From assembly GCF_900113485.1 (NCBI RefSeq), contig NZ_FOPM01000005.1:1-64000 (forward strand): DNA of 64,000 nt, written 5' to 3'. The stretch's first letter is position 1, and each line of letters begins with the position of its first letter. This document shows, in pieces, positions 46,926-57,120 of this stretch. A model generated the notes under the pieces. The model saw only the letters and a list, made by a program, of their open reading frames with translations. It did not search any database and had not been told where the DNA came from. The stretch is from Methylobacterium gossipiicola (GTDB lineage: Bacteria; Pseudomonadota; Alphaproteobacteria; Rhizobiales; Beijerinckiaceae). A program made the translations under genes and the position numbers.

Positions 46926-48494
46926 ATGGGCGCACCGATGTCCGTTCTAGCCGCCGAGCCCCCCCTCGACCGCCGCCGCATGGTGGCGTTCGTCTGCATG
47001 GTGTTCGGGATGTTCATGGCCATCCTCGACATCCAGATCGTGTCGGCGTCGCTGGCGGAGATCCAGGCGGGTCTCTCGGCATCGGGCGACGAGATCCCGT
47101 GGGTGCAGACGAGCTACCTCATCGCCGAGGTCATCGCGATTCCCCTGTCAGGCTTCCTCTCGCGGGTGCTCTCCACCCGGTGGATGTTCGTGATCTCGGC
47201 CGGGGGCTTCACCCTCATGAGCCTGATGTGCGCCACCTCCACGAGCATCAACGAGATGATTGTCTGGCGGGCCCTGCAGGGCTTCATCGGCGGCGGCATG
47301 ATCCCGACGGTGTTCGCCTCGGCCTTCACGATCTTCCCGCCCTCGAAGCGCTCCATCGTCTCGCCGATGATCGGCCTCGTGGCGACGCTGGCCCCCACCA
47401 TCGGCCCGACGGTGGGTGGCTACCTCACCGACTTGTTCGACTGGCACTGGCTGTTCCTGGTGAACGTCGTGCCGGGCATCGTCGTGACGGTCTCGACGTA
47501 TCTGCTGGTCGATTTCGACGAGCCGAACCTCGCCCTGTTTCGGCGGTTCGATTGGTACGGCCTCGTTCTCATGGCACTGATGCTCGGCTGCCTCGAATAC
47601 GTGCTGGAGGAGGGGCCGAACCACGACTGGCTCGCCGACGAGGCGGTGCTCGCCTGCGCGATGATTTGCGCCGTCGCCGGGCCGGCCTTCTTCTGGCGCG
47701 CCTTCACGGCGCCCGAGCCCATCGTCGACCTGCGGGCGTTCTCGGACCGCAACTTCACCGCCGGCTGTCTGTTCAGCTTCGTCCTCGGCATCGGCCTCTA
47801 CGGCTTGACCTACCTCTACCCGGTCTATCTCGGGCGGGTGCGCGGCTACTCCGCCCTGCAGATCGGCGAGACCATGTTCATCTCCGGCCTGTGCATGTTC
47901 GCCACCGCGCCCATTGCCGGTCGCTTCCTCGGCAAGGTCGATCCGCGCATTCCCATGGGGCTCGGCTTCATCGGTTTCGCCGCCGGCACCTGGATCGTCA
48001 CCGGTCTCACCAAGGACTGGGATTTCGGCGAGTTGCTGCTGCCGCAGATCCTGCGCGGCTGCTCCTTGATGCTGTGCATGATCCCCATCAACAACATCGC
48101 CCTCGGAACCCTGCCACCGGCCCGGATGAAGAACGCCTCCGGCCTCTACAATCTCACGCGCAATCTCGGCGGCGCCGTGGGCCTCGCGCTCATCAACACG
48201 GTTCTGAACGACCGCTGGGACCTCCACCTCCCCCGCCTGCACGAGCGCTTCACCTGGACCAACACCGCCGTGCTCGAACGCCTGGAGATGACTCGGCGCA
48301 GCTTCGAGGGGCTGGGCGGCAACCCGGACGCCATGGCGTTGAAAGCCATGATGAACGTCGTCCGCATCCAGGGGCTGGTGATGAGCTTCTCGGACGTGTT
48401 CCTCGTCCTCACCGGCCTCTTCCTGCTCATGGCCTGCGCCGTGCCGTTTATCCGCCGCCCCCGCGCGGCCCTCGCGGGCGGGGGCGGCCATTGA
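46926..48494 (+). CDS. EmrB-type MFS efflux pump (DHA2)
   Basis: A 522-residue, 14-helix inner-membrane pump. Helix 1 reads GMFMAILDIQIVSASLAEIQ; the helix-5 antiporter region includes LAPTIGPTVGGYL. It pairs with the upstream adaptor to form an EmrAB-like exporter under TetR control. ATG at 46926, another at 46938. The pair is likely a single transcript from the operator region. Substrate unknown. Confidence 0.92.
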   Translation: MGAPMSVLAAEPPLDRRRMVAFVCMVFGMFMAILDIQIVSASLAEIQAGLSASGDEIPWVQTSYLIAEVIAIPLSGFLSRVLSTRWMFVISAGGFTLMSLMCATSTSINEMIVWRALQGFIGGGMIPTVFASAFTIFPPSKRSIVSPMIGLVATLAPTIGPTVGGYLTDLFDWHWLFLVNVVPGIVVTVSTYLLVDFDEPNLALFRRFDWYGLVLMALMLGCLEYVLEEGPNHDWLADEAVLACAMICAVAGPAFFWRAFTAPEPIVDLRAFSDRNFTAGCLFSFVLGIGLYGLTYLYPVYLGRVRGYSALQIGETMFISGLCMFATAPIAGRFLGKVDPRIPMGLGFIGFAAGTWIVTGLTKDWDFGELLLPQILRGCSLMLCMIPINNIALGTLPPARMKNASGLYNLTRNLGGAVGLALINTVLNDRWDLHLPRLHERFTWTNTAVLERLEMTRRSFEGLGGNPDAMALKAMMNVVRIQGLVMSFSDVFLVLTGLFLLMACAVPFIRRPRAALAGGGGH

Positions 48495-48655
48495 GCCGGT
48501 CCGGTCTTTACCGAGATCGCAGGAAAGCCGGGTTTCCGTCTGGTCTTCGCCCCGGTGCGGCGGCACAACCATCCTGACGCATTTGCGTTCGCCGCTCCGG
48601 GTGCCGATCTGCTACAGGCGAATCGGTGGGCCGCTGCGCGCCGCGAGGAACGACG

Positions 48656-49816
48656 ATGGACTTTCTGACTGCGATGGGCGGAACAGCCGCCGGTTTCTTC
48701 GGCAACGTGATCCCGTTCCTGATCGTGCTCAGCGTCGTGGTGTTCGTGCACGAGATGGGGCACTTCCTCGTCGGCCGCTGGTGCGGGGTCGGCGTCCACG
48801 CCTTCTCCCTCGGGTTCGGCCCGGAACTGTTCGGCTTCAACGACCGTCACGGGACCCGCTGGAAACTCTCGGCCGTACCGCTTGGCGGCTACGTCAAGTT
48901 CCACGGCGATGCCAATGGCGCCAGCGTGCCGGACACCGAGGCCGTCGCCCGCATGACCCCGCAGGAGCGCGCCACGAGCTTCGCGACGCAGCCCCTGTGG
49001 AAGCGCGCCGCCATCGTGGCCGCCGGCCCCATCGCCAACTTCCTCCTCGCCATCGTGCTGTTCTCCGGGTCGATCTATTTCGGCGGCCGTTACGAGGTTC
49101 CGGCCCGCGTCGAGGCGGTGATCGCGGGCAGCGCCGCCGAGCGCGCCGGTTTCCAGCCCGGTGACATCATCCGGGCCATCGACGGTTCCCCGGTGCAGAG
49201 CTTCGCCGACATGCAGCGCTCCGTCACCGCGAGCGCCGGTTCCAGCCTCGCCATCACGGTCGAGCGCAGCGGCGAGACGAAGGTGCTGACGGCGATCCCC
49301 GATGGGGTCGAGGAGCGTACACCGTTCGGCCGTCACCGATTCGGGCGCCTCGGCATTCGCGGGCCGCAGGGGCACGAGGCCAAGCTGGTGCATTACGGAC
49401 CCGTGCAGTCGATCGGGCAGGGCGTCTACGAGACCTATTTCGTGGTCGACCGCACCGTGGACTACATCGGCAAGCTCGTGACCGGGCGGGAATCGGCGGA
49501 TCAGCTGTCCGGTCCCATCGGCATCGCCCGGGTCTCGGGCGAGGTCGCCAAGGTCGGCGGCGTCGGCGGCCTCATCGGCCTCATAGCGTTGCTGTCGGTC
49601 TCCATCGGCCTCCTCAACCTGTTTCCGGTGCCGCTCCTCGATGGTGGCCACCTCCTTTTCTATGCCTTCGAGGCCGTGCGCGGCCGCCCCCTCAGCGAGC
49701 GCACGCAGGAAATCGGCTTCCGAATCGGCCTCGCCCTCGTACTGTTCCTCATGCTGTTCGCGGCCTGGAACGACGTGCTGAACCTCGGTGCCTCCTGGGG
49801 AGCGCGGGGCACCTGA
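48656..49816 (+). CDS. rseP: RIP metalloprotease RseP
   Basis: Site-2 intramembrane zinc protease. The 386-residue protein has HEMGH (32-36) in the first helix, a PDZ domain (about 155-240: AGFQPGDIIRAIDGSPVQS) and the third metal ligand in NLFPVPLLDGGHLL. E. coli RseP has two PDZ domains; here only one is evident, as in many alphaproteobacteria. ATG at 48656 with GAGGAA upstream. Upstream of bamA. Confidence 0.95.
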   Translation: MDFLTAMGGTAAGFFGNVIPFLIVLSVVVFVHEMGHFLVGRWCGVGVHAFSLGFGPELFGFNDRHGTRWKLSAVPLGGYVKFHGDANGASVPDTEAVARMTPQERATSFATQPLWKRAAIVAAGPIANFLLAIVLFSGSIYFGGRYEVPARVEAVIAGSAAERAGFQPGDIIRAIDGSPVQSFADMQRSVTASAGSSLAITVERSGETKVLTAIPDGVEERTPFGRHRFGRLGIRGPQGHEAKLVHYGPVQSIGQGVYETYFVVDRTVDYIGKLVTGRESADQLSGPIGIARVSGEVAKVGGVGGLIGLIALLSVSIGLLNLFPVPLLDGGHLLFYAFEAVRGRPLSERTQEIGFRIGLALVLFLMLFAAWNDVLNLGASWGARGT

Positions 49817-50110
49817 CCGGGCTTCGGCGGCCGGTCGGACCGGACGCAAGTCCCAAGCATGGCGGGTGAATCCGCCGGGCAGGGGGATTGTGGTGAGGAT
49901 TTCTTCACCATGTTCGAAGAGAATGGTTCATCGCCCGTGACCGGAACGCCACGTGTCCCCGAAATCCCCTGTGGGGCGGACGCCCCGGCGTTTGCTTCGA
50001 CCGGCAAACCCGGTAGAAGCTGAGCCTGAGACCAGATGACGGGACGACCGGAGAACCGGCGCCCGTCCGCGGGTGCAAACCCGTACTGATAAAAAGAGAC
50101 GGGCGATTAC
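49817..50110 (+). other. Intergenic region before bamA
   Basis: About 294 bases with no supported gene. Presumably carries an additional bamA promoter and leader. No envelope-stress promoter could be assigned by eye. Confidence 0.45.
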
Positions 50111-52675
50111 ATGATGTCGATGACGGGGAAGCGCCGACGCAAGTCGGCGGAGCAGACCATCGTCCTAGTCGCCGCCACAGCCGCTGGGCTGGTTCTCGGT
50201 GGCACGGCGCAGGCCGAGCAGATCGTCGTCCAGGGTAACAAGCGCGTCGATTCCGATACCATCCGGTCTTACGTGACCGGCACCGCCTCGGGGTCTCCCG
50301 AGGAAGCCCGCCGCAACCTGCTGGCGAGCGGCATGTTCTCCGACGTGAAGGTGTCTCGCAGCGGCGGCAGCACCGTCGTGACCGTTCGCGAGAACAACAT
50401 CATCAACCGCGTGGTGTTCGAAGGAAACAAGAAGGTCGAGAAGGCCACCCTCGAAGGCGAGGTCGAGGCCAAGGCCCGTGGCCCCTTCAATCAGGGCATC
50501 GTCACGGCCGACCTTCAGCGCATCCGCGAAATCTATCGCCGGTCGGGCCGTGGCAGCGCCAAGGTCAGCTTCCGCACCGTCGATCTGCCGAACGGCCGCC
50601 TCGACGTGATCTACGTCATCGAGGAAGGCGACAAGACCGGCATCAAGGCGATCAACTTCAGCGGCAATCGGGAATTCTCCGATAAGAAGTTGAAGGAGCT
50701 CATGTCCTCGTCGGAGATGAACTTCCTCTCGTTCATCAAGACGTCCGACGTGTACGATCCCGACCGGATCGCCGCCGACCTCGAACTCGTGCGCCGCTTC
50801 TACCTGAAGAATGGCTACGCCGACTTCCGGGTCGTGAAGGCCGATGCCCGCTACGTCGAGGCCGAGACCGATGCCGGCTGGGTCATCGACATCGTCGTCG
50901 ACGAAGGTCAGCAGTACAAGGTCGGCGCCGTCGCCATCGATTCGCGCCTGCCCGGCCTCGATGCCCGTGGCCTCGATGGTGAAGTGCGGGCGCAGGTCGG
51001 CGACGTCTACAACGCCGAGGATGTCGAGCGGACGCTGAGCGGCGTCACGAACCAGGTCGCCCGTCAGGGTTATCCCTTCGCTCAGGTGCGTCCCACCGGA
51101 CAGCGTGACCCGGCCACCCATACGGTGGCCCTCGGCTTCGTGGTCGAGGACGGCCCGCGTGTCTACGTCGAGCGCATCAACATCCGGGGCAACACCCGGA
51201 CGCGCGATTACGTCATCCGCCGCGAGCTCGATATCACCGAGGGCGACGCCTACAACCGCGTGCTGACGGACCGGGCCGAGCGTCGCCTCAACGGCCTTGG
51301 CTTCTTCAAGAAGGTCCGCTTCTCCAACGAGCCGGGCTCGGCGGCCGACCGCGTGATCATCAACATCGACGTCGAGGATCAGCCCACGGGTTCGTTCTCC
51401 GTCGCGGGTGGCTACTCGACCCAGGACGGAATCATCGGTGAAGTCTCGGTCTCCGAATCGAACTTCCTCGGTCGTGGTCAGTACGTGCGTGTCGCCGGTA
51501 CTGCCGGTCAGTTCGCCCGCGGCATCGACTTCTCGTTCACGGAACCGTACTTCCTCGGCTATCGGCTCGCGGCCGGCTTCGATGCGTTCTACAAGTACTC
51601 CGACCAGACCCGCTTCTCGCGCTACGAGACCACCGTCTACGGCGGTCAGATTCGCGTGGGCCTGCCGATCACGGAAGAATTCGGCGTCACGCTGCGGTAC
51701 TCGCTCTACAACACCGAGCTGAAGGTTCCGAACACGCTCAAGCGGCCGTACAACGATTGTTCGAACCCGATTCCCGGGTACACGCAAGTGTATGGTGCGA
51801 ACGACATCGTTAACGGTGTGCCGCGTCCTGACTTCGCTGGCTTGGCGAAGTACCCGAACTGCGCCTTCGACGGCGAGGCCTCCATCGCCCTCAAGGGATC
51901 ACAGGGCAACACCCTGACGTCGCTCGCCGGTCTGACGCTGGCCTATTCGACCCTCGACAATATCGGCCTGCCGCGTAACGGTCTCTACGCCGAGCTGAAG
52001 CCGGACGTCGCCGGCATCGGCGGCGACTCGAAATTCTTCCGCGTGACGGGTGACGCCCGTTACTACAAGGAATTCTACGAGGACGTCGTCGGCTTCATTC
52101 GCCTTCAGGGCGGTCACATCTCGGCGCTCAACAACGAGCCCCTGCGCATCACCGATCAGTTCTTCCTCGGCCCGTCGCTGGTCCGTGGTTTCGCCCCCAA
52201 CGGCCTCGGCCCGCGTGACGTCGGCATCGCCGACAGCCGGTCCAACGCCATCGGCGGCAGCACCTACGTGGGTGGCACCGTCGAGCTTCAATTCCCGATC
52301 TGGGGTATCCCGAAGGATCTGGGTCTCAAGGGCGCGGTCTTCGCCGATGCCGGTACGCTGTTCGGCTACAATGGCCGTACGCAGTTCAACGTCAACGGCG
52401 ATGCTTTCATCAACGGCATCGCCCCCGGCGGCGTCTGCAACTTCAACTCCGCGACCATCGGCGTCGAACCCGAGTGCGTGAACGTCCACGACAAGGCGGT
52501 GATCCGGTCGTCCATCGGCGCCTCCATCCTGTGGAACTCGCCGCTCGGCCCGATCCGCTTCGATTACGCCTACGCCCTGACCAAGGACGAGGGCGTGAAG
52601 GTTCCGGGCACCAACTTCCGGATCGGCAAGGATCAGCTCCAGGCCTTCCGGTTCTCCGGTGGCTCCCGCTTCTAA
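50111..52675 (+). CDS. bamA: Outer membrane assembly factor BamA
   Basis: Omp85 insertase of the outer membrane. The 854-residue precursor has a Sec signal ending GTAQA (cleavage about 35/36), five POTRA domains, and a 16-strand barrel with the LVRGF motif and C-terminal phenylalanine (SGGSRF). [16 protein letters not shown] begins the barrel. Between rseP and lpxD, as in most Gram-negatives. ATG ATG at 50111. Confidence 0.97.
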   Translation: MMSMTGKRRRKSAEQTIVLVAATAAGLVLGGTAQAEQIVVQGNKRVDSDTIRSYVTGTASGSPEEARRNLLASGMFSDVKVSRSGGSTVVTVRENNIINRVVFEGNKKVEKATLEGEVEAKARGPFNQGIVTADLQRIREIYRRSGRGSAKVSFRTVDLPNGRLDVIYVIEEGDKTGIKAINFSGNREFSDKKLKELMSSSEMNFLSFIKTSDVYDPDRIAADLELVRRFYLKNGYADFRVVKADARYVEAETDAGWVIDIVVDEGQQYKVGAVAIDSRLPGLDARGLDGEVRAQVGDVYNAEDVERTLSGVTNQVARQGYPFAQVRPTGQRDPATHTVALGFVVEDGPRVYVERINIRGNTRTRDYVIRRELDITEGDAYNRVLTDRAERRLNGLGFFKKVRFSNEPGSAADRVIINIDVEDQPTGSFSVAGGYSTQDGIIGEVSVSESNFLGRGQYVRVAGTAGQFARGIDFSFTEPYFLGYRLAAGFDAFYKYSDQTRFSRYETTVYGGQIRVGLPITEEFGVTLRYSLYNTELKVPNTLKRPYNDCSNPIPGYTQVYGANDIVNGVPRPDFAGLAKYPNCAFDGEASIALKGSQGNTLTSLAGLTLAYSTLDNIGLPRNGLYAELKPDVAGIGGDSKFFRVTGDARYYKEFYEDVVGFIRLQGGHISALNNEPLRITDQFFLGPSLVRGFAPNGLGPRDVGIADSRSNAIGGSTYVGGTVELQFPIWGIPKDLGLKGAVFADAGTLFGYNGRTQFNVNGDAFINGIAPGGVCNFNSATIGVEPECVNVHDKAVIRSSIGASILWNSPLGPIRFDYAYALTKDEGVKVPGTNFRIGKDQLQAFRFSGGSRF

Positions 52676-52713
52676 GAACACCGAGAGCGTCGCCCTTTTC
52701 GGAGGGCGGCGCG

Positions 52714-53778
52714 TTGCCGGTCATGGCTGATCCCGTCTTCTTCTCACCCGACACCACCCTCAGCCTCGGCGCCATCGCCGAGGCTGTCGGCGTTTCACTG
52801 CCCTCCGGCGCCGATCCGGAGACGATCTTCAGCGGGGCGGCTCCCCTCGAAAGCGCCGGCCCGGACGACATCGCCTACATGGACAATGCCCGCTACGGCG
52901 ATGCCCTGAGCGGGACTCGTGCCGGACTGTGCCTCGTCTCCCCACGCTTCGCCGCCCGCGTCCCGAGTACGACCGTCGCCCTCGTGCTGCGTGATCCCTA
53001 CCGTGCCTATGCGGGGATCCTGGCCCGACTACATCCGGACGCCATGCGACCGGCTTCCCTGTTCGGTTCGACGGGAATCGCGCCGGGCGCCCATGTCCAT
53101 CCGCAAGCCCGGTTGGAGGACGGCGTGCGCGTCGATCCCGGCGCGGTGATCGGGCCGGATGCCGAGATCGGATCCGGCACCGTCATCGGCCCGGGCGCCG
53201 TCCTCGGCCCCAATGTCCGAGTTGGGCGCGACTGCGCCATCGGTGCCGGCGTCACCCTGATCCACACCCTCGTGGGCAACCGGGTCATCGTGCATCCCGG
53301 GGCGCGGATCGGCCAGGATGGATTCGGCTTCGCCATGGGTCCGGGCGGTCATCTCAAGGTGCCGCAGATTGGCCGGGTGATCGTGCAGGACGATGTCGAG
53401 ATCGGCGCCAACACCACCATCGATCGGGGCGCCAGCCGCGACACGGTGATCGGGGAGGGGACCAAGATCGATAACCTCGTGCAGATCGCCCACAACGTGG
53501 TGATCGGCCGCCATTGCGTCATCGTTTCGGGCGTCGGCATCTCGGGCTCGACCACCCTCGAGGACTATGTCGTTCTCGGCGGTCAGGTCGGCGTCGTCGG
53601 TCACCTGCGCATCGGCATGGGGGCGCAGATCGCCGGATCCTCGAACGTGAACCGCGACGTGCCCCCCGGCAGCCGCTGGGGCGGCACCCCGGCCAAGCCC
53701 GTTCGGGCCTGGTTCCGCGAACTCACGACCCTGGCCCGCCTCGCCGAACGCGCCCCCGCCGAGGACTCGAAGGATTGA
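52714..53778 (+). CDS. lpxD: UDP-3-O-acylglucosamine N-acyltransferase
   Basis: Third step of lipid A synthesis. The 354-residue protein has a uridine-binding N-terminal domain ([20 protein letters not shown]) and a hexapeptide-repeat beta-helix ([35 protein letters not shown] with the catalytic His), ending [13 protein letters not shown]. The TTG at 52714 is 8 bases after GGAGG and is preferred; an ATG three codons later (52723) lacks a well-spaced site. fabZ is separated from it by an antisense regulator gene. Confidence 0.94.
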   Translation: MPVMADPVFFSPDTTLSLGAIAEAVGVSLPSGADPETIFSGAAPLESAGPDDIAYMDNARYGDALSGTRAGLCLVSPRFAARVPSTTVALVLRDPYRAYAGILARLHPDAMRPASLFGSTGIAPGAHVHPQARLEDGVRVDPGAVIGPDAEIGSGTVIGPGAVLGPNVRVGRDCAIGAGVTLIHTLVGNRVIVHPGARIGQDGFGFAMGPGGHLKVPQIGRVIVQDDVEIGANTTIDRGASRDTVIGEGTKIDNLVQIAHNVVIGRHCVIVSGVGISGSTTLEDYVVLGGQVGVVGHLRIGMGAQIAGSSNVNRDVPPGSRWGGTPAKPVRAWFRELTTLARLAERAPAEDSKD

Positions 53779-53812
53779 CGGGATCGCGCACGGCGTGCCC
53801 GTGCGCGATCCG

Positions 53813-54577
53813 TCATGCCGCAACGCGGTGGCGTAAATAATGGGGCTGGAAGTCCCCCAGGGCCTGAAGGGTCGTGCGGTCGAGGATCGTCAGGGATCGC
53901 CCCGCCAAAGCGATGAGGCCCTGACGGCGCAGATCCTGAAGCGTCCGGTTGACGTGGACGCTCGACAGACCGGCCGTGTCGGCGAGATCGTACTGGGTGA
54001 TCGGCATCTCGAAGCGGTCATCCTCCACGAGGCCCACCGCCTTCAGGCGCCAGTCGAGTTCGCAGAACAGATGCGCGATCCGCGCCAGGGCCGGACGGCC
54101 GCCGATATTGACGAGCCATTCGCGCAAGGTCGCTTCCTCGATGCGCGCGGCGCGGCGCAGAGCTTCACCGACCGCAGGCGCCTCCCGCATCAGCACGCTC
54201 ACCTCGGCAGGCGAGAGGCGCACCGCGCGCACCGGGGTGAGTGCCATGATCGCATGGTCGGTGTCGCTTTCCAGGACCGTATCGAGGTCGTAGCTATCTC
54301 CGGGTACCAGATAGGCGGTGATCTGCCTGCGTCCCCCGAGCAGATTCCGGTATCGGCACGCGAATCCCTCCATCAGCACGAGACGACCGCCGCTACGCTC
54401 ATGCTGCGGGACGAGGTCTGTCCGAGCGGGCGCGAGATCCTGCTTCAGGAGCATTCGGTCCACGAGGTCGCCGTCCAAAAGCGAGAGGGACGCGAGACTT
54501 TCGAGCTTCCGGCGGAAGCGGTTCACCTTGGAGGCGGGCACAGCTTGATCCAATGCACCAGCACGAGCGGTCCTCAC
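53813..54577 (-). CDS. Crp/Fnr-family transcriptional regulator
   Basis: A 254-residue regulator with an N-terminal cyclic-nucleotide-type sensor domain (MEGFACRYRNLLGGRRQITA, then LVPGDSYDLDTVLESD) and a C-terminal winged helix: YDLADTAGLSSVHVNRTLQD (about 196-215). The sensor lacks the clustered cysteines of Fnr and a clear cAMP-binding arginine motif, so its signal is unknown. Start GTG at 54575-54577. It lies antisense inside the lpxD-fabZ interval and overlaps no neighbour. Confidence 0.88.
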   Translation of the reverse strand: MRTARAGALDQAVPASKVNRFRRKLESLASLSLLDGDLVDRMLLKQDLAPARTDLVPQHERSGGRLVLMEGFACRYRNLLGGRRQITAYLVPGDSYDLDTVLESDTDHAIMALTPVRAVRLSPAEVSVLMREAPAVGEALRRAARIEEATLREWLVNIGGRPALARIAHLFCELDWRLKAVGLVEDDRFEMPITQYDLADTAGLSSVHVNRTLQDLRRQGLIALAGRSLTILDRTTLQALGDFQPHYLRHRVAA

Positions 54578-54998
54578 ATGCGTTAAGTTTCAAGGCGCCT
54601 ATCGCGAGGCGAAGCCGGATATCATTTTTCCGCGTGGAGATAGAAGGGCAAAAAATTTCGGCTTTCAAGAATCGGATGTCAGTGCAAAAAAATTCCAGGC
54701 TCCTTGGCTGGAAGAGTGGCTGCGATCAATTTGAATCCGGTGGATACAGTACGTCATGGCGCGATTTCGATCGGTTGGATACTCGCGAATTTCACATCGA
54801 CCGACAGACCAAATCACGTTGCTGTCAGCGGTTCGGTTCGGGTCGTTCGAGTTCGCCGGGTGAGTAGCGCCAGTCGTTGGGGGTTGCATCGGGCGAGAAA
54901 TCTGCCGAAAGACGTCTCCTCCACCCAAAGGGCGGGCCCAAACCGAGCTGGGCGGAACGCATCGCGGGTCGCCGCACGCCAGAGAGACGATTCGATCG
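54578..54998. other. 421-base divergent region, AT-richer than surroundings
   Basis: Between the Crp-like regulator and fabZ. By eye it is visibly poorer in G+C than the flanking genes, with A-runs at about 54653-54660 and 54684-54692. No ORF with a ribosome site was supported. It should hold promoters for the regulator and for fabZ-lpxA-lpxI-lpxB, which are cut off from upstream promoters. A few G+C-poor bases and lack of coding pattern suggest inserted DNA. Confidence 0.5.
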
Positions 54999-55463
54999 AT
55001 GAACGAGATGCCGCGCGAACTCGGCTCGGCCGATATCCAGAAGGTTCTGGAGCTTCTGCCGCACCGCTATCCTTTCCTGATGATCGACCGAATCATCGAG
55101 ATCGACGGTGACCGGTCCTGCATCGGCATCAAGAACGTCACGATCAACGAGCCGCAATTCACCGGACACTTCCCCGGCCTGCCGGTTTTTCCGGGCGTCC
55201 TCCTCATCGAGGGCATGGCGCAGACGGCGGGGGCGATCTGCTGCCGGCACATCATGACCGATGAGCTGCGCACCAAGCAGGTGTTCTTCATGACCATCGA
55301 CAAGTGCAAGTTCCGCAAGCCCGTCGTGCCCGGCGACACCGTGCGCTACCACATGACGAAGCTGAACCAGCGCAAGACCATGTGGTGGTTCCAGGGCGAG
55401 GCCCGCGTCGGCGACACCCTGGTGGCCCAGGCCGAGATCGGCGCCATGCTGGTGACGGAGTGA
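54999..55463 (+). CDS. fabZ: 3-Hydroxyacyl-ACP dehydratase FabZ
   Basis: Dehydrates hydroxyacyl-ACP in fatty acid synthesis. The 154-residue hot-dog protein has [16 protein letters not shown], His57 in [13 protein letters not shown] and Glu71 in LIEGMAQ. The stop overlaps the lpxA GTG by four bases. Confidence 0.97.
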   Translation: MNEMPRELGSADIQKVLELLPHRYPFLMIDRIIEIDGDRSCIGIKNVTINEPQFTGHFPGLPVFPGVLLIEGMAQTAGAICCRHIMTDELRTKQVFFMTIDKCKFRKPVVPGDTVRYHMTKLNQRKTMWWFQGEARVGDTLVAQAEIGAMLVTE

Positions 55464-56272
55464 CGACGCCCGTGGGGATCCACCCCAGCGCCATCGTGGA
55501 GGATGGCGCCACCCTGGGGGCGGACGTGCGGATCGGCCCGTTCTGCCATGTCGGTCCGGAGGTCAGTCTCGGCGACGGCTGCGAACTCGTGAGCCATGTG
55601 GTCGTGGCGGGCCGGACCGCCATCGGGCCGCGCACGCGGCTCTATCCCTTCGCTTCCATCGGGCATCCGCCACAGGATCTGAAGTTCAAGGGCGAGCCCT
55701 CGACTCTCGCCATCGGCGCCGATTGCCTGATCCGCGAGGGCGTGACGATGAATCCGGGGACCGCCGGCGGCGGCCTCGAGACCACGGTCGGTGACAACTG
55801 CACCTTCCTGGCCAACTCCCATGTCGGGCACGATTGCCGGGTGGGCAACGGGGTGATCTTCTCCAACAACGTCATGCTGGCTGGGCATTGCAGCGTCGGC
55901 GACTTCGCGATTCTCGGCGGTGGCGCGGCGGTGATCCAATTCGCCCGCGTCGGAGCGCATGCTTTCGTGGGCGGCCTGTCGGGGCTGGAGAACGATTGCA
56001 TCCCGTACGGCATGGCGCTCGGCAACCGCGCCTACCTGTCGGGCCTCAACATCATCGGCCTGCAGCGTCGGGGCTTCGCCCGCGAGGATATCCACGCCCT
56101 GCGCCGCGCCTATCGGCTGCTGTTCGCGCCCGAGGGTACGCTCATGGAGCGGGTCGAGGACGTGGCGGCCGAGTTCGATTCGCATCGCGGTGTCGCCGAG
56201 ATCGTCGCGTTCATCCGCGCCGGCGGAAAGCGCTCGATCTGTACCCCGCGCGAAAGTCCGAGCGCGCCGTGA
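55460..56272 (+). CDS. lpxA: UDP-N-acetylglucosamine acyltransferase
   Basis: First step of lipid A synthesis. The 270-residue left-handed beta-helix begins [20 protein letters not shown], with [25 protein letters not shown] (catalytic His) and a C-terminal helical domain. Start GTG 55460 overlaps fabZ (GTGA); the stop overlaps lpxI (GTGA). Confidence 0.96.
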   Translation: MTTPVGIHPSAIVEDGATLGADVRIGPFCHVGPEVSLGDGCELVSHVVVAGRTAIGPRTRLYPFASIGHPPQDLKFKGEPSTLAIGADCLIREGVTMNPGTAGGGLETTVGDNCTFLANSHVGHDCRVGNGVIFSNNVMLAGHCSVGDFAILGGGAAVIQFARVGAHAFVGGLSGLENDCIPYGMALGNRAYLSGLNIIGLQRRGFAREDIHALRRAYRLLFAPEGTLMERVEDVAAEFDSHRGVAEIVAFIRAGGKRSICTPRESPSAP

Positions 56273-57120
56273 CCGCGCTGACGGCCCCCCTCGTTCTCGT
56301 CGCCGGGGCGGGGCGTCTGCCCGAACTCGTGGCGGAATCCCTCGACCGCGCCGGACGCCCGTTCCGGATCCTGGCGATCCGGGGCTTCGCCGAACGTGCG
56401 ATGCGCGCGCGCGCGGCCGCCTCCGTCGATCTCCTCGACATCGCCGGGGTGTTGGCGATCCTGAAAGCCTGGGGTCCAGTGAGCGTGGTGCCGGCCGGCG
56501 GCGTCTCCCGGCCAAATCCCGCCGCCATCCTCAACGCGGCGGCGGCCCTGCGCAACCGCGATGCCCTCAAGGCCATCGCCAGCGGCGGCGACGACCGGCT
56601 CCTGCGCGGCGCCCTCGCGTTGCTGGAGGAGAACGGCCACGGCATCGTCGGCGTCCACGAGGCTGCGCCCGATCTCCTCAGTCCCGAGGGGATCATGGGC
56701 CGCTTTCGCCCCGACGCCGCCGCCGCCGAATCCATCGCGGCCGGTCGTGCGCTCCTGAGCGCCTTAGCTCCTTACGATGTCGGTCAGGCCGCCGTCATGG
56801 TCGCCCAGCGCGCCATCGCGGTCGAAGGGCCGGAGGGAACCGACCGTATGCTCGCCCGCGCCCGAGGTCTCGGACGCAAGCCGTTCGGCTACGGCGCGGC
56901 GCAAGCCGGCACCGTGCTGGTGAAGGTCGCCAAGCGCGGGCAGGACCTACGGGTCGACTTGCCGGCCATCGGTCCCCGCACCGTGGTGAACGCCGCCGCT
57001 GCGGGATGCAGCGGCCTCGCGATCCAGGCCGGGTTCACCCTCATCATCGACCGGCCCGCCACCGTCGCGGCGGCCGACCGGGCGGGCCTCTTCCTCACCG
57101 GTGTGAGCCTCGACGCATGA
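56269..57120 (+). CDS. lpxI: UDP-2,3-diacylglucosamine pyrophosphatase LpxI
   Basis: Hydrolyses UDP-diacylglucosamine to lipid X, replacing LpxH in alphaproteobacteria. The 283-residue protein has LVLVAGAGRLPELVAE, and ends in the DUF1009 catalytic domain (DVGQAAVMVAQRAIAVEGPE; LVKVAKRGQDLRVDLPAIG). GTG start overlaps lpxA; stop overlaps lpxB (ATGA). Confidence 0.95.
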   Translation: MTALTAPLVLVAGAGRLPELVAESLDRAGRPFRILAIRGFAERAMRARAAASVDLLDIAGVLAILKAWGPVSVVPAGGVSRPNPAAILNAAAALRNRDALKAIASGGDDRLLRGALALLEENGHGIVGVHEAAPDLLSPEGIMGRFRPDAAAAESIAAGRALLSALAPYDVGQAAVMVAQRAIAVEGPEGTDRMLARARGLGRKPFGYGAAQAGTVLVKVAKRGQDLRVDLPAIGPRTVVNAAAAGCSGLAIQAGFTLIIDRPATVAAADRAGLFLTGVSLDA

